Shown in pieces: positions 58,626 to 64,000 of a DNA stretch of 64,000 bases. Every line of letters begins with the position of its first letter. Position 1 is the first letter of the stretch. The translations under genes were made by a program, and so were the position numbers. The DNA lies in the NCBI GenBank assembly GCA_016185435.1, contig JACPNN010000023.1:85393-149392 (forward strand), in the 5' to 3' direction. This DNA is from Candidatus Aenigmatarchaeota archaeon (GTDB taxonomy: Archaea > Aenigmatarchaeota > Aenigmatarchaeia > QMZP01). Below the pieces are notes generated by a model that worked only from the letters and a program-made list of their open reading frames with translations, was not told the origin of the DNA and searched no databases.

Positions 58626-59159
58626 ATGAGGCGGATTGACAGGAAATGGAAAAGGCCAAGGGTGCCTTATGACGCTGCGAGGATAAAGGCAGAGGACGAC
58701 ATCCTCAAGAGCTATGGCCTCAGGAGGAAAAGGGAGATATGGAGGGCTGAAGCAATCATAAGAGGCCTGAGGGAGAGGGCAAGGAAGCTCATTGCGGAGA
58801 AGGACAGGGAGAAAGAGAAAATACTTCTGGGCAAGCTGGCAAAGATGGGCCTTCTGAAGGAGGGCTCAGTGCTTGACAATGTCCTGGCCCTCAAGACCAC
58901 AGACATCCTTAACAGGAGGCTTGAGACGATAATCTTCAACAAGGGACTGGTGCAAAAGCCGCTGCAGGCCAGGCAGATAATCACCCATGGCCATGTCTAT
59001 GTCGCGGGAGTAAGGACATACTACCCTTCCTATCTGGTTTCTCCTGAAGAAGAGGCGGCCATTGAAATCAGATATCCTCCAAAACAGGCGCAGCAGGCTG
59101 CGGCCGCAAAGATGGCAGAGGAGAATGCAAAGCCTGAAGCAGCAGAGGTGACAGAATAA
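58626..59159 (+). CDS. rps4: 30S ribosomal protein S4
   Basis: Archaeal S4 of 177 residues: [20 protein letters not shown] near the N-terminus and the S4 RNA-binding domain ([40 protein letters not shown]). A short Ala/Glu-rich tail follows. S11 begins one base after the stop. Confidence 0.96.
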   Translation: MRRIDRKWKRPRVPYDAARIKAEDDILKSYGLRRKREIWRAEAIIRGLRERARKLIAEKDREKEKILLGKLAKMGLLKEGSVLDNVLALKTTDILNRRLETIIFNKGLVQKPLQARQIITHGHVYVAGVRTYYPSYLVSPEEEAAIEIRYPPKQAQQAAAAKMAEENAKPEAAEVTE

Positions 59160-59160
59160 T

Positions 59161-59781
59161 ATGGCAGGCAAGTCAGAGGCCACTGGGGGAAAAGCAAAGT
59201 CTGCCAAAAGAGGGGCGAAAGAGAAACCAGAATCCGGAGAGAAGCCGAAAGAGCAGGAGAAGATGAAGGCAGCTGAGAAGGACACCGGAGAAAAGGAAGC
59301 TTCAAAGGAAGAGCCAAAGAAGGATGATAAGAGACCAGAAGAGGCTGAAGCAGGGAAGCCTGAAAAGAAGCCTCCTGCCGAAACGAAGGGGAGGCAGCAG
59401 GTGAAGTGGGGCATAGCCCACATATTCAGCTCAGAGAACAATACTTTCATCCACATCACTGACATCACAGGCGCAGAAACCATTTCACGCGTGTCAGGAG
59501 GCATGATGGCCAACAGGGACAAGGATGCCAGCACCGCTTTCCCCTCCATGCTTGCCGCGAAAAAGGCGGCTGAAGAGGCCCTGAACAAAGGCATTACGGC
59601 AATACACCTCAAGGTAAGGGCGCCCGGAGGCCAGAAAAAGAAGGTTCCGGGAGAAGGGGCCCAGCCGGCAATCAGAGCGCTTATCAGGGCCGGCCTGAGG
59701 ATAGGAAGGATAGAAGATGTCACCCCGATATCCCATGACGGCTGCAGGAAGCCGGGCGGGAGAAGGGGGAGAAGGGTATAA
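59161..59781 (+). CDS. rps11: 30S ribosomal protein S11 with long N-terminal extension
   Basis: The C-terminal 125 residues are S11 ([34 protein letters not shown], [17 protein letters not shown]). The first 75 residues are Lys/Glu/Ala-rich and not part of the family core. RpoD, which normally follows in archaea, is at 37957 instead. Confidence 0.96.
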   Translation: MAGKSEATGGKAKSAKRGAKEKPESGEKPKEQEKMKAAEKDTGEKEASKEEPKKDDKRPEEAEAGKPEKKPPAETKGRQQVKWGIAHIFSSENNTFIHITDITGAETISRVSGGMMANRDKDASTAFPSMLAAKKAAEEALNKGITAIHLKVRAPGGQKKKVPGEGAQPAIRALIRAGLRIGRIEDVTPISHDGCRKPGGRRGRRV

Positions 59782-59856
59782 GTGTAAGTACCCCGGTAGA
59801 TAGGAGTTGGTAAACTCAAAATCGATATACTTTTAAAAATCACAACCAAATCTCTA

Positions 59857-60180
59857 TTGGAGAAAGATGGTAGAATGTTAACATCAGATAAGATACTAAG
59901 GAAGATTGCGAGGTATAAAAAAAGGATTGAAAAGTATGGAGTAAAAAGGATAGGTTTATTTGGCTCATATGCAAGAGATGAGCATATGGTGTCCAGCGAT
60001 ATTGATTTTATAGTGGAATTTGAAAAAGGGAAGGCCACATTGGACAATTTTATGAATTTGCAATTTTTTCTTGAAAAATTATTCGGTAAGAGAGTAGACC
60101 TTCTTACAGCAGAAGGAGTAAGGAGTATTAGAATAGAGGCTGTGAGGAAAAGTATTGAGGAGCGTGCAATATATGGCTGA
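59857..60180 (+). CDS. MNT-type nucleotidyltransferase antitoxin
   Basis: A 107-residue minimal nucleotidyltransferase with GS-x10-DxD (LFGSYARDEHMVSSDIDF). Either a TTG at 59857 or the ATG at 59875 is the start. It overlaps the HEPN gene by 8 bases. In known pairs this enzyme AMPylates the HEPN toxin. Confidence 0.88.
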   Translation: MEKDGRMLTSDKILRKIARYKKRIEKYGVKRIGLFGSYARDEHMVSSDIDFIVEFEKGKATLDNFMNLQFFLEKLFGKRVDLLTAEGVRSIRIEAVRKSIEERAIYG

Positions 60181-60519
60181 TAGAGGTGAGAGAGAGTTTC
60201 TTTTGGACATCACAGAGGCGTGTAAAAGAATAAGAGAATTTGTGAAGAACATGTCCTATGAAGACTTTTTGCGCGACACAAAACTCAGGATGCAGTGCTC
60301 AGAAATATTGAAATAATTGGTGAGGCGGTAAGGAATCTTTCAGATGAATTTAAAAACAAACATGGAGAGGTTGAATGGAAGAAAATAGCTGGGATGAGGG
60401 ACAGGCTGATACATTTTTATTTTGGTGTTAACATGGAAATAGTATGGGATGTTGCCAAAAACAGAGCCCCTGAGTTAATGGGAAACATTTCAAAAATCCT
60501 GTCTGATTTAAAAGGCTAA
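60173..60519 (+). pseudogene. HEPN (DUF86) toxin with a frameshift
   Basis: Starting ATG-GCT-GAT at 60173, the frame gives ADRGEREFLLDITEACKRIR and reaches YEDFLRDTK. At the AAAA run (60280-60283) it leaves frame; the next frame continues RNIEIIGEAVRNLSDEF and the HEPN active-site motif RDRLIH (RxxxxH). Adding one A gives DTKTQDAVLRNIEIIGEAV, the expected sequence. Broken toxin or sequencing error. Confidence 0.82.
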
Positions 60520-60620
60520 GCAGTAATAGCTGTGGCATCGCAAAAGTTCCTCACCAAGGCGTTACGGCTTTTAAATACGCACTGCCATAAATATCTCATA
60601 TTTTCGCGTAAGGACAGATT

Positions 60621-61589
60621 ATGGTAAAATACAGCAAACCTCTTGCAGGGAGCCGGGGCTTTTGGCCCAAGAAAAGGGCCAAAAGAATCTTCCCAAGGGT
60701 GAGGTTCAGCCAGAAATATCCAAAAGCCGTGCCTGTGGCCTTTGCTGCCTACAAGGCAGGCATGGTGAGCGTCAGCTACATGGACCCCAGGAAGGAGTCG
60801 GCAACAAAGGGCCAGGAAATAGTCGAGGCCGCCACTGTACTGGAAGCGCCTCCCCTGAAGGTAATCGGCATAAAACTTTACAGGCTTGCATATTCAGCTT
60901 TGATAGATTCAGGGACAGTCTGGGCAGAGGGCCTGCCGAAGGATTTGTCAAGAGCAATGAGCATCCCAAAGAACCCAAGGGCAAAGGAGAGGCTGGAAAA
61001 ATTTTCCAAGCTTGAGGGAATACATGACCTGAGGATTCTTGCCTGCACACAGCCAAAGGACGCCGGCTTCAAGAAGGCGCCTGAGGTTTTCGAGCTGCCA
61101 GTCGGAGGCGACCTGAAGGCCAAGTGGGAGTATGCAAAACAGAAGCTCGGCAGGGAGATATCGGCCAAGGAAATCTTTGAGGAAAGCGAGCCAGTTGATG
61201 TTATAGCAGTCACGAAAGGAAAAGGATACCAAGGCCCTGTGAAAAGATTCGGGGTAAAGATCAGGCCGAGGAAATCAGAAGGAAAAAGAAGGCACGTGGG
61301 CAGCCTGGGGCCATGGCATCCCGCAAGGGTTCTTCCCGGAAAAATAGCTATGGCCGGCCAGCTCGGCTTCCAGACAAGGACAGAGCACAACAAGAAGATT
61401 GTTAGGATAGGAAGCGATGGCCTCGCTGTTGCCGGCGGCATGCTCCACTACGGCCAGGTGAAAGGCGATTACATGCTGGTCCTGGGAAGCGTGCCGGGAA
61501 GCAGGAAGAGGCTTGTTTTCCTGAGGAAGCCTGTAAGGAATTACTCAAGGCCGGTGAAGATAGAAGTCAAAAAGGTATTTTCGGACTGA
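60621..61589 (+). CDS. rpl3: 50S ribosomal protein L3
   Basis: A 322-residue protein with archaeal L3 blocks: GSRGFWPKKRAKRIFPRVRF, TKGKGYQGPVKRFGVKIRPR and GQLGFQTRTEHNKKI. It is on the plus strand, separated from L4 (minus strand) by about 5 kb, whereas L3 and L4 are adjacent in most archaea. Confidence 0.97.
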   Translation: MVKYSKPLAGSRGFWPKKRAKRIFPRVRFSQKYPKAVPVAFAAYKAGMVSVSYMDPRKESATKGQEIVEAATVLEAPPLKVIGIKLYRLAYSALIDSGTVWAEGLPKDLSRAMSIPKNPRAKERLEKFSKLEGIHDLRILACTQPKDAGFKKAPEVFELPVGGDLKAKWEYAKQKLGREISAKEIFEESEPVDVIAVTKGKGYQGPVKRFGVKIRPRKSEGKRRHVGSLGPWHPARVLPGKIAMAGQLGFQTRTEHNKKIVRIGSDGLAVAGGMLHYGQVKGDYMLVLGSVPGSRKRLVFLRKPVRNYSRPVKIEVKKVFSD

Positions 61590-61622
61590 CTGGCATTTTA
61601 CCGACTTCCTTCAAAAACAATT

Positions 61623-62264
61623 CTAGCCAGCAGGAGGCGCATTCCCGTCAGCGGTCATATAGCACTGCACATTCTGCTCGAACCATCCCCTGGCCTGGGG
61701 CCCCTGAACCAGGTTCTTGTTGAAGAATATCACAGGCACCTGCGTGATGTTGATTTGCTGGCAGATGGCGAGGTTCTGGCCGCCGCAATCGACATATATC
61801 CTGCCTGAGAAAGCCCCGAGAGCCTGCAGTTGAGCTTGCGTGCCCTGGTCACTTGAAAGGCCGAATACCCTCAACTGCTTGTTGAAGAGGCAGTCGGCAA
61901 AAGCGCTCTGGTTGGCAAGGCTGGATTTCTGCAGCCGGAGATCGATAAGCCTGTCAGTGAAGAACTCCCCATCCCTTGTCACAAAGACGTCGGCGAGAAT
62001 ATCCCTGCCTGTAACATCCCTGAACCTCACTGTGACTTTCTGCAAGCCGTTCTGTTCAACGGTTTTTATAACCTCAACAGCCCCCCCTGAAACGACCTTG
62101 TACAGCTCCCTCACATTCTCCTCTGCCTTGCTCCTGTCCCCAGTGCCTGCTCCAAGGCCCAAAGGGTAATATGCAAGCAGGGCTATGACAGCAAGAGCAA
62201 GCACAATTATTGCACCCTTGTATAAGGCTGATATTTCAGAGTGTATGGCCAGAAGAACCACCAT
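61623..62264 (-). CDS. Membrane-anchored thioredoxin-like protein
   Basis: A 213-residue protein. One N-terminal membrane helix (about 14-35) is followed by a beta-rich middle (VTVRFRDVTGRDILADVFVT) and a C-terminal thioredoxin-like fold (SGRIYVDCGGQNLAICQQIN, ITQVPVIFFNKNLVQG with the cis-Pro). The CxxC active site is not seen; only single Cys remain. It faces outside the cell. Possibly a redox chaperone that lost its catalytic pair. Confidence 0.7.
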   Translation of the reverse strand: MVVLLAIHSEISALYKGAIIVLALAVIALLAYYPLGLGAGTGDRSKAEENVRELYKVVSGGAVEVIKTVEQNGLQKVTVRFRDVTGRDILADVFVTRDGEFFTDRLIDLRLQKSSLANQSAFADCLFNKQLRVFGLSSDQGTQAQLQALGAFSGRIYVDCGGQNLAICQQINITQVPVIFFNKNLVQGPQARGWFEQNVQCYMTADGNAPPAG

Positions 62265-62375
62265 TATGCTAAATTAATTATGATGGCAAACTTTAAATAT
62301 TTGACTCTTGACCGGCTTTGGGGCATGATTTATGAATCGATATCCACCAGCCATCCATTCTCCCAAAGCCCCTGA

Positions 62376-62832
62376 TCATGCCCCTTCATACAATGGCATC
62401 TTCCGATATTTTCTGCTCAGCTCCCCCCAATCCCTGCTTCTTGCAAGCCACATGACATCAAAGTAAAGGCCCCACTTCCCCTTATGGCCCTGTCATTCTT
62501 TCCAGATCCTTCAAATCAAGGCAGAGAACAGGTCTGCCTTCAAACCCCGATATTTTCCTGCTGAACGATTTTCTCTTATCTGCCATTTTCAACCTCCACA
62601 TCCCTCCCCCTTTATAGACGGCATGCAAAGGAAAGAATTCGTAATAATTTTTTTCATCGAACCATGCGCATTTGAAATCCTTCACCGCAAGCTTTGTCCT
62701 GCTTGCCAGAGCTAAAGCATAGACTGTCAGCTGATTGACTGCATTTATTCTGTGAGCTTCAGGCTTGTAGTCCATGACAAGGATCAATACATTTCTGACC
62801 TGCAGGATGTCCAAAGCAGAGCAGGGGGGGGG
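62376..62832 (-). pseudogene. Truncated copy of a PD-(D/E)XK nuclease gene
   Basis: The middle (DYKPEAHRINAVNQLTVYAL, KDFKCAWFDEKNYYEFFPLH) is nearly identical to 63460-63999, but the N-terminus ends at a nine-base G run (62824-62832). The C-terminus differs (ISGFEGRPVLCLDLKDLERM), then frameshifts at GGGCC near 62487 and continues as GKWGLYFDVMWLARSRDWGE to a stop at 62376. Dead gene. Confidence 0.75.
62618..62811 (-). repeat. Direct repeat, copy 1 (partner 63488-63681)
   Basis: A 194-base segment colinear with 63488-63681 without gaps and with few changes. It is the duplicated core of the nuclease gene and brackets the small antitoxin and PIN genes. Confidence 0.85.
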
Positions 62833-62888
62833 TGGATGCCCTTTCAAACATATTTAAACCTCCCCGTGAAACACTATCAGGGATAGAT

Positions 62889-63140
62889 ATGTCTGAACTG
62901 GAAATCAGGATACCTGAGGCGCTGAAAGGAGAGAAGGAGAGGCTTGAGAGACAGATAGAGGAGTTCATATCGTTTGAGGCCAAGCGCAAAATGCTGCTTG
63001 AATTCATCGACGATGTAATGAAAGGCTCCAAACAGCTCAGCGATGAAGAGCTTGTGGAGCTTTCCAGGAAGGTCAAAAAGGGCAGGTTTGAGAAGGCCAA
63101 GGCTGAATTGGAACAGATGAAGAGAAAAGGGCATGCCTGA
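62889..63140 (+). CDS. Small helical protein, putative antitoxin
   Basis: An 83-residue charged, helical protein from the ATG at 62889 (ERLERQIEEFISFEAKRKML, LSRKVKKGRFEKAKAELEQM). It is followed 33 bases later by a PIN-domain gene, so an antitoxin role is likely. TATA-like CATATTTAAAC lies at about 62848-62858. Confidence 0.7.
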   Translation: MSELEIRIPEALKGEKERLERQIEEFISFEAKRKMLLEFIDDVMKGSKQLSDEELVELSRKVKKGRFEKAKAELEQMKRKGHA

Positions 63141-63173
63141 GACGGGCCCATCTGAAGGGGAATGGTCTGAATG

Positions 63174-63392
63174 ATGCTGGTTGCCGATACAAGCGTTTTG
63201 TTCTCGTTCTTCAACATGAGGTCTAGGGCAAGGGAACTGTCGACGCTGAAGGCTTTTGAACTGCTTTCCCCGGAATTTGCGCTTGCTGAATTAATGGAGC
63301 ACAAAGCAGACATCAAGATGTGGTTTTCGCTGTCTGACCCACAATATTCCACTTCGGAGCTTGCCGGCAGCCTTGGCCCGCAGGAGGGCTGA
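63174..63392 (+). pseudogene. Truncated PIN-domain toxin
   Basis: The first 45 residues (VADTSVLFSFFNMRSRAREL, LLSPEFALAELMEHKADI) are the first third of a VapC-type PIN domain, including the first catalytic Asp. Full proteins are about 130 residues; here only 72 remain and the later acidic residues are missing. Truncated near the duplicated nuclease segment. Confidence 0.72.
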
Positions 63393-63459
63393 GGAGGCAT
63401 TTTGCTCCGGATAATGGATTTCCCATCAAGCCCTTTTCTCTTATTTTTCATTTCATTTT

Positions 63460-63999
63460 TCATCTTTCAATTCCTGCCTTTTTGTACACGGCATGCAGCG
63501 GGAAGAATTCGTAGTAATCTTTTTCATCGAACCATGCGCATTTGAAATCCTTCACCGCAAGCTTTGTCCTGCTTGCCAGAGCTAAAGCATAGACTGTCAG
63601 CTGATTGACTGCATTTATTCTGTGAGCTTCAGGCTTGTAGTCCAGGATATGAATCAGGCCGTTCCTGACCTGCAGGATGTCTATGTGGCCTGTTATCGGC
63701 GTATCGGCGTTTTCGAAATCCATTGCAAAGCCTTTATTCCTGAAATACCCGATATCATGGCGGGTAAGGTAAACAGGGATTTCGCATGCCATTGTCACTG
63801 AGTCATTCGCTATCATGAAGTTTTGTATAGCTTCATGCCTTTCTCTGTTGTCTCTGGCCAGGTGCAGGCCAAGGGAGGCAAGCGTGTTTGCAAGGTTCTG
63901 TTTTTCTTGTTTAACAAATGGCAATGGCTCAAACTTTATCCGAGAGGATCTTGTTAATTCTTCAAATTCCTCCTGCTTCGGCTGGAAAATATGATGAGG
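63460..63999 (-). CDS. PD-(D/E)XK nuclease-like protein, 5' end beyond the window
   Basis: Partial gene: the frame is open to the window edge, giving 179 visible residues. The nuclease core is GHIDILQVRNGLIHILDYKP, where D and the DYK form the PD-(D/E)XK site, followed by INAVNQLTVYALALASRTKL with a Gln as in RecB/Cas4-type nucleases. It is intact here at its 3' end, in contrast to the pseudogene 650 bases away. Confidence 0.78.
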   Translation of the reverse strand, partial: PHHIFQPKQEEFEELTRSSRIKFEPLPFVKQEKQNLANTLASLGLHLARDNRERHEAIQNFMIANDSVTMACEIPVYLTRHDIGYFRNKGFAMDFENADTPITGHIDILQVRNGLIHILDYKPEAHRINAVNQLTVYALALASRTKLAVKDFKCAWFDEKDYYEFFPLHAVYKKAGIER

Positions 64000-64000
64000 G

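Noticed and set aside
1..64000. tRNA, rRNA or CRISPR arrays
   Set aside because: No T-arm-like GGTTCRAATCC within a cloverleaf and no regularly spaced identical repeats were found by eye.

Overview
The window is archaeal chromosomal DNA. It carries archaeal/eukaryotic-type ribosomal proteins (L34e, L14e, L7Ae, S28e, L24e, L30e, S4e), RNA polymerase subunit D, RNase P subunit Rpp29, aIF1, aEF-1beta, archaeal NusA and diphthine synthase. TATA-like boxes sit 20-35 bases before many starts, so many mRNAs look leaderless. Together with compact genes, a bacterial-type DnaK-DnaJ-GrpE set and many lineage-restricted proteins, this suggests a DPANN archaeon, perhaps Woesearchaeota or Pacearchaeota; that placement is inference. 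No tRNA, rRNA or CRISPR array was recognised.

Layout. 1-5 kb: L34e, L14e, aEF-1beta with a zinc-ribbon protein, a rhomboid protease, a Y-family DNA polymerase, L7Ae and DnaJ. 5.2-9.1 kb: a Xer-type tyrosine recombinase, then divergently a row of AT-rich genes (SemiSWEET, a 301-aa unknown, a cupin, a DUF2283/DUF4258 pair). These are separated by imperfect palindromes that share end motifs and orientation and resemble integron attC sites. This is the most interesting part of the window. 9-20 kb: a lipoprotein, DnaK-GrpE, S28e-L24e, Dph5, a YchF-like GTPase, glutamine synthetase, a SIS protein, and small membrane enzymes including a CDP-alcohol phosphatidyltransferase. 20-36 kb: an accessory region with a PQQ-type propeller, toxin-antitoxin pairs (RelBE-like, HicAB, Doc/RHH), several large proteins I do not recognise, a nucleotidyltransferase-helical protein, two Yip1 proteins and a secreted PKD-repeat protein.

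36-64 kb: the translation gene region. On the minus strand the order from L4 is L23, L2, S19, L22, S3, L29, aIF1, Rpp29, S17, L14, L24, S4e, L5, S14, S8, L30e, NusA, then RpoD, S12 and S7. S13-S4-S11 and L3 are on the plus strand. This recognisable S10/spc order is interrupted at nearly every junction by foreign genes: toxin-antitoxin pairs, HD and HAD enzymes, lipid enzymes, pseudogenes and hairpin-rich repeats. Seven toxin-antitoxin-like pairs plus one orphan HicB occur in 64 kb; three of the pairs carry a broken toxin. Several frameshifts lie in short homopolymers, so some may be sequencing errors.
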